Positions 22,176-35,050 of a stretch of 64,000 nucleotides of DNA are shown one piece after another; position 1 is the first letter of the stretch, and each line of letters starts with the position of its first letter. Both the position numbers and the translations under genes were made by a program. The stretch comes from Labia minor (lineage: Eukaryota > Arthropoda > Insecta > Dermaptera > Spongiphoridae): the NCBI GenBank assembly GCA_963082975.1, contig OY720350.1:36004660-36068659 (forward strand). The letters are read 5' to 3'. The notes under the pieces were generated by a model, which had not been told where the DNA came from, made no database searches, and saw only the letters and a list, made by a program, of their open reading frames with translations.

Positions 22176-22258
22176 CTTCCAGGAGGGTCGCCTCGACGAT
22201 CAAATTCTACAATTTCTTCTTCATCTCCATAAGAAAAGGTGACATTCAACAAGTAGCT
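22176..22258 (-). CDS. mGluR-family micro-exon: ligand-domain lobe strand
   Basis: 83 bases between acceptor TTTTACAG and donor AAG|GTAGGT, too short to stand out as an open frame. It encodes SYLLNVTFSYGDEEEIVEFD and RRGDPPG, leaving AG to complete Arg with the next exon. It matches the mGluR 'GVSGEEVWFDEKGDAPGRY' position, and the phases on both sides require it. Confidence 0.92.
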
Positions 22259-23024
22259 CTGTAAAACAATTAAATTGGAAAGCCTTTCTAACATTCACCC
22301 ATTAAAATAATACTTTTCACAAATATATAATTAATGGAGCGGTGGTATCGATCCATGCTGTTGCTGTTGTTTACTTTTAATGATACCTCTCGAAAGAGAG
22401 AGAGAATATAATTCGAAAATAAAATAAACGTTACTCAAGGTATTTTTAAGAGAAACTAATTTTACATAAAAAGAAAATCTATTTTAATATTGTATACATA
22501 GTTTTAGATCAAATTCAATTATAATTACATTTAAAAAAGTTAAATTAATTTTATTCAATGTTTATTATTTCAATATTCTAAAACTAAAATAAATAAAATG
22601 ATTTTTTTATTTAGTTATTAGGGAAATTCTAAACCATGTGTTGCACCAGTGACAAAATAATCGTCTGAACACTTTTCATTTTTCTAATTTGACACTATAC
22701 AAAATTTTGTCATTTTTATTATTAAAAATATAGAAGTTTACTGAATTCTGACCGATTCCATTGTGTCAGACTCAACGCCCCCGGGTAGATCATTAGGAAA
22801 GAATGAATTTTCCTTTTATATAAAAAACAATATATTCAATAAATACTCATTCAATAAATACAATATACAATAAATAAATAAATATTTGAATAAATAATAA
22901 AAAATATCACGATTCAAAAAGGGACTGTAAAGGGGTCCCCATTTAACATGACTAGAATATAATAATAACAACAATAAACTAAGAAGAAAATAATAACAAC
23001 AAAACAAAAAAGACAATTTAATAA

Positions 23025-23210
23025 TAAATAAATAAATAAATAAATAACAATAATAATAAATAAGTAAATAAATAAATAACAATAATAATAAATAAATAAA
23101 TAAATAACAATAATAAATAAATAAATAAATAACAATAATAAATAAATAAATAAATAAATAACAATAATAAATAAATAAATAAATAAATAACAATAATAAT
23201 AAATAAATAT
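23025..23210. repeat. AAT/AAAT/ACAATAAT compound tandem repeat
   Basis: Blocks of AATA units separated regularly by ACAATAAT, in about six imperfect periods. Open frames rich in Leu-Phe-Ile-Tyr on the minus strand here come only from the repeat. Confidence 0.85.
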
Positions 23211-24011
23211 TATATTTTGTATAGCAAACTAATCCTATGTAGAAACCTAAACAAACTTATTAGTATTTATAACCATTAAATTTAATAAGCAATCACCACC
23301 AAACAGTAACAAACATACTGTCATAGTTTGAAAACTTATTTATTTATTAAAACGTACTTTCAAATTACAAAATAGTGCTCTAAGTTTCTCAATAGGATGC
23401 AAATACTGGTGCAAACTGATGTAACTCTGATTTTGTTAATTTCAATATATTTACTATATGTTTTAATAATTATAATATAATTACTTATAGGAATTACTTC
23501 CATTATACTTTTTTTTCGATGAATGCACTTTTATTTATATACACAAAATTATTCAATAACCTTACTAAATAGATTAATACCTATATTTTTTTAAGTACGG
23601 GCAGGACTGGGAAAGTAACGGAGTTCCCCGAATCCGTTACTTTTTTGTATGTTGTATTGATTGCATTTATGATATAAAAATGATTTAAATATTAAAAAAA
23701 AAATTGTTTCTTTCTTTCCTTCATATTTGCTAATTTATTAATTAATAAATTTGTTTCTGAAGTGGTTATCAAATAAAATTTGCATAACAATTAAATGCTT
23801 TTTTGTAATATGATCTACATATTGAATTATCATTTGAAAATCCATGGATTTTTTTAAAACATTGAGTTAAATTAATTAAAAACAATTTATTCAATAACTA
23901 TATATCTTAATTAAAAATTAACACACATTCCTTTTTTTTAATTAATTTAATTTAAGGAAGATACCATCTTAAAATTATAAAATGCAATATCTATATTTAT
24001 AAAAATATACA

Positions 24012-24044
24012 AAAACAATACCTCCCTTACTATCGTCGGTCGGT
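24012..24044 (-). mobile_element. Family A element, 5' end only (A7)
   Basis: The complement reads ACCGACCGACGATAGTAAGG, identical to the family-A 5' end, then stops. This short stub is either a truncated insertion or what a deletion left. Confidence 0.6.
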
Positions 24045-24296
24045 AAAAAAAGATGCCAAATAATAAATATGATTTTATAAAAATAAAATATCATTACAAC
24101 TTTCTTCAATTAAACAAAATTTGAATTCGAAAATTTGAAAACAGTTTTTTGTTCATTTTAGAATAAAATTGTAATGACCGATACATTTGATATTTATATT
24201 TATACATTTAATTTATTTTTTAATGATGTGTATTGAAACTTTTTATTTATGAATATTTAGGTGATAATGTGTAGGAAAAAAAATGAAATAAAATAC

Positions 24297-24466
24297 CTTA
24301 AAAAGAGAGCCATTGAAGGGGAATAATTCAGGGCAAAGGCCAACAACACCCGGGCGACAAAGGTCCTGTTGCATGTTATGCAAACCATGTGCCATCGTAT
24401 AAATAGCCTTTATTATAAACGATAATTTCGGATCTTGTTTATAACGATCGCCGAGAGTTTCATTAC
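24297..24466 (-). CDS. mGluR-family exon: ligand domain with altered lysine site
   Basis: 170 bases, taking one base from the previous exon (Gly) and ending in phase 0 at TTTAAG|GTATTT. Encodes NETLGDRYKQDPKLSFIIKA, IYTMAHGLHNMQQDLCRPG and GLCPELFPFNGSLFK. The alignment with mGluR1 'GLCDAMKPIDG' puts Phe (ELF-P-FNG) where mGluR1 has Lys409, which holds the side-chain carboxylate of glutamate. AIYxMAHGLxNM and the cysteines are kept, so the exon is otherwise normal. The change argues for a receptor with a different ligand preference. Confidence 0.94.
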
Positions 24467-25678
24467 CTAAAAAAACCAAAACAATACAGAGGCTATTAAA
24501 ACGAAAATACGTTTATAGACGTTGAGGGTCAAAGCAAAAGAAGGAAAAGATAAAAATCACAGGGTCGTTAAAAAAAAACAACTAACACGTCTAGGTTTTT
24601 TTTTATTAAAAGAAAAGCTCAAATTTATTATTTTATTTTTTATGTCATCCATTCTCTTTGCCAATGCTACATTCAAAAAATACTAGATAAATAGATAAAT
24701 AATTAACAATTAAAACTGAAGATCGAGAGTGTAGGTAAGCAATGCCATACATATGATCTACGAACTTGGTAAGTTCAAATCTCACCAAGTTTTCAAAAAT
24801 TCATAATATAAATATAGAATGTATATTATAAATCAAAATAAATGTATAAACAAAAAAGACTTTGGTTCCTAAAACCAATAAAACAAAACAAAAAATTAAT
24901 ATTTGATTAATTTTTTGGTTTGTAAAACTAATTTATTATAAAAAAATCCTAAATAACATTATACTTTAAAAATGTATATTTTTGAAATTATATAATATAT
25001 ATTATATCCATATAATATTTTTTTAACGAAGTTCTAAAAAATAAATAATTATAAAAAATTAAGTTACAGTGTTTTATTTATAAATGCACTAAAAACTAGA
25101 AAATAATTTTTCAAATAAATCTCTCAAATAAAACGCTTGCATTTAATTTTTAATTTTGTCACCATTTTTAATTAAAAATGAGTTACCAGATTTGAATTAT
25201 ACAGAAGGATTAATTAAAAAATTAATTAATTAATTAAGAAAATGAAAAATTTATTTAATATTCATGTATTGTCATCCAAATCTGAAAAGTGTGCAACGTT
25301 TTAGTTCGATTGGTCAACTGCAACTGTATTAAAAATGCGTTACTAGATTTGAACCATACAGACAACCAAGCAAGTTAAATAAAACACTGTAAAAATAAAT
25401 ATATAAAATATTAAGATTGAACTAATAATATAATTTTATTATAGAATTTTTTAAGTCATTAAAAAATAAGTTTGATTTTATTTTTAAAATTTTATTCTGA
25501 ATTGTTTTTTACTTCGGATTCTTATAAATCATATGAACTGTTCGCGATCTTTCGACCTCAAATTCTCCAAAACAAGGCTATACCCTTAAATTTTTTTTAA
25601 AAATTGTGTTTATCATGCCAAAAATATTTAGTGCTTGGTACCTTTTTAATCCCTAAACAGGATTTGAACCCAATTTTT

Positions 25679-26070
25679 ACTATCTCGACAGAGATAGTAT
25701 TCTATAAACTTTTGAGAAATGTGGCTCATCGGGAAAAGGGTCATTACCTACCACGTTTTAATTTTTTTCCTCTAAACTGACCGTAAAAATAAAGGTATAT
25801 GTTTGATAGTTTTTCACATGATTAGAAATTGTATAAAACTGCTATATATAGAATTTCAGTTTGATTGAAAGTATCGGAATTAATTTTTTAACAATGCAAA
25901 TCTCACGCGCCAACACGTGACGTGGTGCCATCAACAAAGAGCCAAACACGCGCTAGTTTAATATATATTTATTAATTTTAATTTATAATTTAATTAATTA
26001 AATTTAATTTAAATATAATATATTTAATCCAATTTAAAATTGCAAGATAATCGAATGAAGACACTCCAGA
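25679..26070 (+). mobile_element. Family B rolling-circle-like element, internally deleted (B3)
   Basis: 5' end ACTATCTCGACAGAGATAGT joins directly to the CTTTTGAGAAATGTGG block, so the simple-sequence tract and its neighbours are missing. Contains CACGCGCCAACACGTGACG and the worn 3' end 'GATAATCGAATGAAGACACTCC'-like (hairpin weakened). Confidence 0.65.
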
Positions 26071-27679
26071 TCTAAAATTTGTAATTTACAACATTACACA
26101 CGTTGTTATGTTTATAAGCTTTAGAAATTTTGCTTTTTTTTTACTAATTTTTACAATATACTTAACAACTATACCTTCTTGGTTCTACTTAGAAATTAAA
26201 AAAAAAATTTACTTTTAAATCCCATTAAATTAAATTTTGATTTAATTTAATAAATATAAATAAAAATAAATAAATATAACTTTATAAATATATAATTTAA
26301 TAAATCCAAAATTATTTCCAATAATTTAATTATTACCCCCTCCACTTTTTTTAACAATTTTTTTTTTAAATTTACACGAGTTAAATTTCATGTTAATTCA
26401 AACTTTGTCTATATCATGTCTGTAATATATCAAGTATATTAATATATGTATATTTATGAAACTTGGAAAAAATTTTATAATTAATTTTAAAAAGAGATAC
26501 GTTATATGAATCCCTTTCCTCACCTTGTTTGAAATAATTTCCTGTTTTAAACAAACTTGATACATATTGTATAATAAATATATCTTCTTCTTCTTCAGAA
26601 ACTTTCTAATTGAACATGGAGTGTATTTATGTGTAAAGCTAAAGATATATATATATATATATATATATATAATAGAAAACTTGATAACAATATATCATTT
26701 ACCCTATGATGGAAAGTGAATGTCACTCTTTTTTGGTGATTTCTGACTTTTTGTGGTTTCAAACTCATTCAAGATGATAATAGACATCAATCACAAAGGG
26801 TTGCAAGTGGGAAGAGATGGAACAAAACTTGCATATGTAAACAAGAAGAGTGGGGCGACTTTTGACCCTGATTTGCATCGCCTGTCATAAATAATCGTGT
26901 CGCATGTCACTCGAAATGAAAAAGAACCCGGGGTGTCATCTGCAACCCATCTTTCCTGACTAATTGGAACTTGGCACGAAAAATACAACTTTTTTTTTCT
27001 TACATTCGAAAACTCTTAGATTAATTGAAAATAAAAGGAAGTTTAGTGAAAAATAGAATAAAAAAAAAAAAAAAAAAACAACGAATTAGAAAGTATCTGA
27101 AGAGGTTCAATTAAACATTAATGAACTTAACCGTTGGCTGATTTTGACTTGATCTTAACAAATCCAAATGAAATGAAGCAAAAAGAAAATTGACCTGAGC
27201 GTTGATGAATTTATTCCATTCTTTTATTGAAGAACCATCTGGTAAACTTTTCTATATATAGTTCAAATTGAAGTACTTTAAATGGACATCATTATTCGTT
27301 AAAAAATTACATGATTTTACAAATCGCTTATCAAATTGTAATATTTTATAGTTTCGAACCAAGAAAACTTTTGAGAAATAAACATCTATTGATATTTTTA
27401 CTTTTAAAAACTAACAAAGTATTTAGGAAAAGGACATTAAGGTATATACACCTATTACTGCTACTTCTACTTCATTCTATATTAATTAATCCATATTTGT
27501 AAGAAATCAATAAAAATAAAAACAAAAAATAAAAGAGAGAAAGAGAAATTTTTGTAGACTTTTTATAATAATTTTAAAAATTTTCAGGAAGATACTAGAT
27601 ATTTATTTTCTGAGAAAATCATAGATAAAGGAAATACCTACAAATCTATAATATTTAATCTATTTAGTAAATAATAATG

Positions 27680-27965
27680 TTACGAGAAAGAAAGAGTCAC
27701 TGGGAGCTAAATCCGAAGAATAGGGTGGATGAGGGAACAATTCGTATCCCAATTCATGGTTTTATGGATTTTCATGGAAATTCACTTTTTTTCATTTTCT
27801 ACTCAAATCACAAGGTAGTTACTGATGTCAAACAAAACCTAAAAGACTCAGCTGGTTCAAATTTCGACAGGAGTCAGCTGATGGTTGCCTGTTGACAGGA
27901 GCAATGTTGCCATTTCATTTAAAAGACAGGAAATTTAAAAAGTCACGGACTAGACCTACCCTAGT
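27680..27965 (-). mobile_element. mariner deletion relic (same family as 55211-55668)
   Basis: Matches the right half of the element at 55211-55668, including GCTAAATCCG, the AGCTGGTTCAAATTTCGACA block and the terminal AAAAAGTCACGGACT. The left end is missing. Frames here are relics only. Confidence 0.6.
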
Positions 27966-28061
27966 ATTTACAATATACCTTATCATTTATATATCTCTTT
28001 GTGACATTAATCCTATCAAAAATTATTCTTCCAACCATATCCGTCAAACTATACATATATC

Positions 28062-28333
28062 CAGGGCCACCCTAACCACAGGGCTAATTGGGCTATAGCC
28101 CTAGGGCGCAAGCCTTCTGGGGCGACATTTTTTATTCGTTTATATATTTTTTCTTATTGCTAAGTAGTAGTTTTATAGTCGCCTCCAACCCGGAGTGACA
28201 TCACTTTAAAGATTTTAATCATGGATATTCAAAATACATATCTGTTTTTCTAACCATTCTGTGTAATTTCTTATAAAAAAGGGGCGCAAAATTTTAGAAG
28301 CCCACGGGCGCCGAATATCTTAGGACCGCCCTG
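28062..28333. mobile_element. hAT MITE with perfect 8-bp target duplication
   Basis: 272 bases with ends CAGGGCCACCC and GGACCGCCCTG, flanked on both sides by CATATATC (28054-28061 and 28334-28341). Interior contains GGGCGCAAG and its partner GGGGCGCAAAAT. Inserted in what looks like old LINE-derived sequence. Confidence 0.85.
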
Positions 28334-28341
28334 CATATATC

Positions 28342-28620
28342 CCGAGCTACCTCCTTCCAACATTATCTTCTCTCAATTTTCTAATATCATATTTTATATT
28401 CACTGCACATTGATCGTTTCCCAATGGATTTTTCCATAACCACAAACTTATCATTAATTTTTCCTTAAGCATTTCGAGACACCTGTTCTGCTCATCACAA
28501 ACTCCTCAAATTCTATGATTATATGTTTGAATATGCTTAGAGTTTAAGAAATGTTAAGTGTGAACTGAACTATTTTTTTCCATTAATGCGCCTAAGCATC
28601 CTAATTTCAATTGATCTGTA
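28342..28620 (-). mobile_element. worn LINE ORF2-tail relic
   Basis: The order of blocks (CCGAGCTACCTCC, then CATTTCGAGACACCTGTTCTGC, then TCACAAACTCCTCAAATTC in shortened form) parallels the complement of LINE tails at 12510-12660 and 49576-49842. Too worn for a clean frame. Confidence 0.35.
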
Positions 28621-29383
28621 TTAGAGGGGTGTGTAAATATGGCCCCCTCCATACCATGAAATGTCAAAAATTGTAGGAAAAATTAACCATAATAATAATT
28701 CATAGAAGAATAAAATTTGTAAATATAGCACTATTAAATATTAAAATATTAAATATAAAAAATATTACTCAGCATCACCTGAAAATTAATTTTATTTAAA
28801 TTTTAAAAGCAATTAAATAGAAAGTTATAATTTTTATATTTTTTCGTAAAATATAATAAATTATATATAGACAATTAAAAACATGGAGGTTTGATATTAA
28901 AAAATTTGAACTCTGAAAAGTAAGATAATACAATTTTCTCCCAAGTAGCATCCACGAGGGGGTGGTAGAACCCACTTTGGAAATCCCTCCTCTAATCGAT
29001 TGGCAACTTTAATTTAAATTCTTCCCGAATATTATTATCTTTCTTTTGATCTATATAAATTAACTATTTAAACTTTTCTAAATTTTTAAATATTTAAATA
29101 CATATTTCTAATATTATTTTTTAAAGTTTGAAGAGTAAATATAAAATGGTTAAACTTAGATAAGTATAGGAAAGCTATAAACTTTTTTTTTTTTGATCCA
29201 CTGTGATATGGCGAATGAAGTTGTCGAAGTGAGAAATATAGGAAATGAGTGTTGAGGGAATAAGAGCCAAGAAATTCGGGATTACGTAAGCTTTTTGACA
29301 TTTTTGACATTTCCTATGTGATCATCTACACACACTCTAAGATTCCAAAGGAGAAAAAAATATTGTCAATCAATAGAAAAAAG

Positions 29384-29418
<35 letters not shown>

Positions 29419-29451
29419 CCTCTTTTTACTTTTTAATATGTTTTTATTTTT

Positions 29452-30066
29452 ACCGACCGACGATAGTAAGGGAGGTATTGTTTTCACACCAAATTTCACA
29501 TGTGGAGAATTTTACATATCTCCACGAATCATGCATTTTCTAAACAGAAAAAAGTATTTTTAGCATGATGTCTGTCCGTCCGTCCGTCCGTATAGATGTG
29601 TACAGCCTGAACGGCTCAACCGATTTTGATGAAATTTGGTATATTTACTTAAGGCATCAGTGGGATGAATTGATCAACTTTTGGTGCAATTCCGGAAACC
29701 GGAAGTGGTAGTATTAGCGATCGACTATAGGAAGGAAAGGGTTATTTTCACACCAAAGGAGATTTTTTTATATATCACCACGAATCATGCACTTTGTATT
29801 GGTTTTATCCTCGAGAAAAATCATATTTATTAGTTTTTTCTTGATTAAAATTATATGACGTCATCCAGCCATTCATGACGTCACAGCCTGGTCTTGCATA
29901 TATATTATAAATAAAATAAAATTAAAAATGTTTATATTTATGTATCCATATCTGTTTTTATTACATTAATAGATATATTAAAATTATTTGAAATTGTTTC
30001 TGTAGCTGGAAATTAATTTATTTCAAACAGTCGGTCGGTTCGGACCTGGCCACAGGTCAACTTATT
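29452..30066 (+). mobile_element. Family A rolling-circle-like element, complete (A2)
   Basis: 615 bases, same ends as 18954-19601, with a shorter GTCC tract (29570-29590). Inserted after a TA tract and T's. The inverse motif near the 3' end has one change (CAGTCGGTCGGT). Confidence 0.75.
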
Positions 30067-30824
30067 TTTTACTGATATACGTTTTTTTTAAATTTATTTT
30101 TGAATATATACGTATTATACATATATGATCTTATGTATTATACTAATATTATAGGTAATACAAATTTAGAAAATATCTAAAATTAAATTTATGATAAAAT
30201 TCAAATATAATTAATTTATTTATTTTCTATCTAATATATTTTTAGGTTAATATTCCAATGAACACCATAGATAATATTTATAAACACAAATCGATCTGTA
30301 TTGGTTTCAGCCTATAGAAAAATCATTTTCATTAGTTTTTGCTTAATTTAAATTTAAATACGTCATCCATTTTTGCATCATATTATTCTTTTTTAATTGA
30401 AAATGTATTAATATTTTTTTATATTTAAAATATATAAAAAAAATTTTATTTAATTTTGAAATGAAATTAAAAATATTTATTTTAATAAAATATTTTAGAA
30501 TCAAATTACGAAATATATTTATTAATCTTTAACAAATAAAATCTAAAATTTATCTTATTTCTCTTGCAAACATTATAAGTTTATTTATGATATATTTTAA
30601 AAACAATTTTTAAGTTTAATTTTTTTGTTAATTCTTATAAATTTTTATTAGTTAATTAAATGTTTTTTTTTTATCTATTTTTGCATTTATTTTTTATTAA
30701 ATTACTAATTTATATTTATTCATTGTTCTGTTATTAATTAATTTTTAGATAGTTTTATAATTTTATATTTTTTCACTAAAATATATTATTTAAATTTTAT
30801 TAATATTATTTATTATTATTGAGG

Positions 30825-30990
30825 ACCCCAAGTTCCATTTATATTAATCAGATTGATCCAATGATGTAACAATTAATAATTGTAATAAATAATTAAAGAA
30901 TTGTATATCAATATTTTTTAAATAGTTTTATATTTTTTGGGTGTTCCAGGTACTATAAAATAAAACTATTAAATAAAACTAATAAAATTT
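30825..30990. repeat. repeat related to 2526-2720 (inverted)
   Basis: Begins GAGGACCCCAAGTTCC and includes 'AATTGTATATCAATATT', the inverse of the same order at 2640-2720. Class unknown. Confidence 0.4.
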
Positions 30991-31008
30991 AATAGAATTA
31001 ATCCAATA

Positions 31009-31600
31009 TGTGTCATGTTCCCACGGCTACTTGTGCTCACATAACTAGAATAAGTTATTATAGGGATTGACAGGATCCACTATCTGTCAATCAACTTCGT
31101 AATTTAGTGTATTCTGACCCGACCTAACATCTGGTCAAAGGATGGTCCATCCTAACCCTTTCTTTAGATTTAAGTTATTATAGGGATGAACAAAGCCCAA
31201 GAAATGTCAACCAACCTAATTAATTTAATATCTGTTAACAATTAACGTCATGACCCAAAGACGGCTAAGTGTCGTCCAGATGAATGTCTTAAATCACCCA
31301 CCTAGACACTTTCTTCCCACAGCCCCTTCTACGAACCTCCATGTGTCCCCTCAGCTCCCCCGCCCCCTAGTCAAGTAATATATATATGGAGAGCAGAAAT
31401 TGCAGACGATTCAATTGCTAGTCTTTAGTTCTTAGTTTTAGTTTTAAGAAACTCAACACACACCTTTTCGGCCTTGTATGATTTTGTAACAAGTTCACAA
31501 ATAAAACTTCTATTTCCTTCTTTATAAAATTCGCCTTTTATTGTTACCTTTTAACTACCTACTATCCTAGTAGGAAGGTAAGCACATAACTTATGTCAAT
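31009..31600 (+). mobile_element. candidate solo LTR
   Basis: Starts near TGTCATGTTCCCACGGC. Contains two direct copies of 'AAGTTATTATAGGGAT' (31092 and 31167), a TATA-box-like TATATATATGGAGAGC (31378-31393), AATAAA at about 31501 and a pyrimidine-rich end 'TTTATTGTTACC'. This is the order enhancer-TATA-R-polyA of an LTR. No flanking retroviral-type genes are present, and the exact limits and target duplication are unresolved. Confidence 0.45.
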
Positions 31601-32934
31601 AATGTGGATAAAAATGGCAGATTATAAAATTAAGCAAAAGATTAACTTGCGACCCTTACTGTTTGTCTAAATAAATTTCTAATCTACACATAACATTCTA
31701 TGTGTGTGTGAAAGAGAGAGAGAGAGAGGGTGGGGGAGATCAAAGTTGAAAACCACTAACCGCAGCGGATTCTCATTTATGCTTGCCTAGCGAGTAAAGA
31801 ACAAACCGCTTATTTCTATCTCTCTATCCATCTATACTTTTTATATTTTATAGGAAAATACTGCTTAAAGGCCATTTCTAGCTCATCTCTCATCATCATT
31901 TATTTTAATTTCCATAAATTAAAAATAAATTTTTTTTTATTACTTTTATGAACGAAATTCGATAATCTTTCATTAAAATATGTATAAGATTAATTTATAT
32001 ATTTTGTTTATAGTAATTTACAACCACCTTTCCGTTATATAATTTTCAAAAATAAGCTATTTCTCCTAAATTAATAGTTTTTTATTTAAAACTAATAATA
32101 ACATATAAACTGATTATAATAGATATTATCATTCTCCCTTGTGTTAAATTGTTGCATAAGTTATTGAATTTATGGTGGGATCAAATTACTAAATAATCCG
32201 ATAAAACCATTATCAGAAAAAGTTTAACCAAGTTGAACAATTTCTGGGTAATAAGTCACTCGTTGAATATCTTAAAAGGAATTCTTGTAGCCGTTTCCAT
32301 TGCAATTTAATAATATATGTATAACCAACGAAAAAATATTAAATAATAATTTAAGAATATAAAAGAATAATAATATAATAATAATGTCTAAAATCAGTAA
32401 ATAATCCAGAATTATAATTGAATTTATATTTAACTTTCTTTTTAAAATAATATTTTTATATTACTTCAATTTAGAGAAACATATAATTCATATAAAAATT
32501 TAGGTTAGAAGAAAAATTATTAGTTAATATAAATAATATAATATATATATTAATATAAATAATTATTTCAAAGAATATTTTAAGAAATCTCATATTGAGC
32601 AAATTGAACGGTCAAAAAAGTGGTTTTAGGAAAAGTAAACTGATCTGTGACTATTTCTAACATTTTAAAATTTTATCAGTGTAACTAATAATTTATACTT
32701 TAATGTATATGAAAATATATAACTTATATATAACTTTAATGTACTATTAAAAAATTTAAATTAATTATTTTTTTATATTATTAAAAATTATGTCATAAAT
32801 CAACATTTCAATTCATATATTTAAATGAAACAAACAAACAAATAAAAATTTCGTCGTGGGTATTGGTTTCTTTTTGGTCCATCCCACAATTGTAACCTGA
32901 ATTATGGTGAAAAATAATTGGTTGAATTCCCCTC

Positions 32935-33285
32935 ATGCATGACCTCCACGTCCACCCGACCTGACGCCATGTGATTTCTACTTTTGGGACATCAAGGATC
33001 GCGTGTATGTGCCTCCGTTACCAGTAGACTTCCCTAAATTAAGAAAGAGGAGTGTAGCAGCTATTGCAATAATTAGTGAAAACACACTGATTACTGATTG
33101 GGAATAACTCGATTATAGACTTGATATGTGCCGTGTGATAAATGGAGCTCACATTTATAAGGTTCGTGGTAAAACTGTTTTAGTTGCTCTTTCATTTGGC
33201 ATATCATTTATCATTATAAGTTTAATATACTAAATATTATAAAGCGTTAAAACTCCGATATTCATTTAGAGACACCCTCTATATA
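32935..33285 (+). mobile_element. mariner/IS630-like transposase C-terminal relic
   Basis: Plus-strand frames give PPDLTPCDFYFWDIKDRVYV, then PPLPVDFPKLRKRS, then LDYRLDMCRVINGAHI, the C-terminal third of a DDE transposase with its last catalytic Asp. The 5' part is missing and a stop is present. It ends in GAGACACCCTCTATAT, a plausible terminal repeat, six bases from the start of the TSD of the next hAT element. Confidence 0.65.
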
Positions 33286-33360
33286 CTATATATAGCAGGG
33301 GTGGCCAACACGTCGTCCGCAAAGGCTTTAAAAGTAGCCCGCGAAGCCAAAGTTAAAAGG

Positions 33361-33785
33361 TAAAGGACATGATTTTTCCATGGGAGAGGGAAGGCAGAAA
33401 AAATCGTGAGCTCACGTGAGGACAGGAACGCCAATCCCTGAAATATCATAGAATTTTTTTCTACTAGGATTATGGAAAAGAATCTACCCGTTACCCAGGA
33501 TATTATTTTTAAATTTATTAAAAAAATAATTTGAGATCATAATCATCCTATATGTTATTACATCTTTTATATACCATATATTTATATTTTTCTTATCCCA
33601 ATAATTTATATACATTTTATCCAAGGGCTTCCATTTCTCAAAACACCGTTTAGTCCTAGACTACTCTACTCAAATTTCGCCTCTACCTCCCCTCCTCTCA
33701 TATCCATTCCAAAATGAAGTATTTATTTTAATTGAAGTTATAAATTTAAATAAAAAATAACAGCCCTTCCATTTACAATTTTTTT
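33361..33785 (+). repeat. direct repeat inside hAT element, copy 1
   Basis: Blocks AAAGGACATGAT, GAGCTCACGTGAGG, CGCCAATCCCTGAAATA and TTCGCCTCTACCTCCC occur in the same order as in 35051-35470. Confidence 0.8.
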
Positions 33786-34084
33786 AATAAATGATTGACT
33801 AGATATTATAATAAGAAAGGTAATATTTTCAAAATTAGTGATAGAATCGATTTGAAATCTAAAAAGGGATGATTTGAAAAAATAAGATAAAATAAATAAA
33901 TAAATATTAATGTATATGTATATATATATTTTAATTTTCTTTTGTATTTTTATTATCTAAGGAATTAATTAATTAATATAATACTAATAAAATTAATTAA
34001 TATTCATAATAATTAATTTATAAATATTATATTAACATTTATAATTATATTATAAAAAATCTAAAGAATAAAATTATAAAAAAT

Positions 34085-34170
34085 AAACAAATTGAAAGAT
34101 TTGAACTCAGACAAAAGAATTACTAGTCATAGTCCAAACCGGTGCGACTGTCTAATCAACTAGTAAAAAG
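34085..34170 (-). repeat. tRNA-like segment (SINE head or tRNA relic)
   Basis: Minus strand reads TAGTTGATTAGACAGTCGC (box A-like), then about 35 bases later GAGTTCAAATC (box B-like). Arms do not fold into a clean tRNA, so a SINE head or relic is more likely. Confidence 0.35.
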
Positions 34171-35050
34171 ATAGGAAAGAAATTCACTTGAAGGCTACGA
34201 AAATTCAGCCCATAAGCAATACATGGCAAAGACTTTATTCATTAAATATTGATTAAACAAAAAAAATGATCATGGAAATAGTTATAATACAAGAAATACA
34301 AGATTCAAAAATAATCTTGTATTGAGAGAAGATATATGCTAAGAATAATCATTTAATATAATTAATCAAAAGAACTACGTCATTCAACATGGCAGCCGAA
34401 ATCACATTGCATCTGTCAAAATTCAATAATTAATATTTAATTAAGGAAGCATCATAAAATTATATAATGCTAGTGAAAATGAATCTACATTGAATAACGA
34501 GTATTTTGATATGCGTTTTATATATTGTTATCAGAAAATGTTTATTTCAAGTGTAAACATGATACCAAATAAAAATTAATTATAATTTTAATTTATATTT
34601 CACTAAAAATCAATTTTATTGAAAATCTGGTGAAAATTCTGTTGTATCTTTTTAATTTTATTCATTTTTTATGAAATTTTGTTATTAATTTGTATAAACT
34701 GAATCCAATTGAATAGAAGTGTTTCTGCTAATTCTCCAAAGAGTTCAATAAATATGAGTTCCAAATTTTTACTAGTATGAAGCGTAGGAGTGGTGGGTCC
34801 TCTCAGAGGCACATAAGACATGTCTCACTCGTGAATAAACGGGGTTTTGCTAGTCGAAGGGTTGACGTAATCTGGATATATTTGAATTAACCCCCTTCTC
34901 CTATAAGAGACAAGATTTCAATTTTTTTTTCTTTTTAATGAAGCTATGCTAGGTATTCTCCTTCATCCAAATAAATTTGATTTTTTAAATGATCAAGGGA
35001 GGGGGGGGGGGAGAGTAAGAGTAAGAGAATGGATGGAAAGGCGTCATTTG

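Larger units (their letters stand above)
22259..24296 (-). other. mGluR intron (2.0 kb)
   Basis: Contains a GA run (about 22395-22406), a tandem simple repeat (23025-23210) and a 33-base end of a family-A element (24012-24044). The rest is AT-rich. No exon or promoter-like feature seen. Confidence 0.7.

Noticed and set aside
22816..23193. 125-codon minus-strand frame rich in Leu, Phe, Ile and Tyr
   Set aside because: It is a translation of the AATA/ACAATAAT tandem repeat and the AT-rich sequence beside it; no protein-like composition.
22800..23220. Possible CRISPR-like array from regular spacing of ACAATAAT
   Set aside because: The units are simple AT repeats without unique spacers, in a eukaryotic intron.
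26791..26988. Minus-strand 65-codon frame with RWVADDTPGSFSFRV
   Set aside because: It does not resemble any mGluR segment and the reading phases of the neighbouring receptor exons leave no room for it. No convincing splice sites seen.
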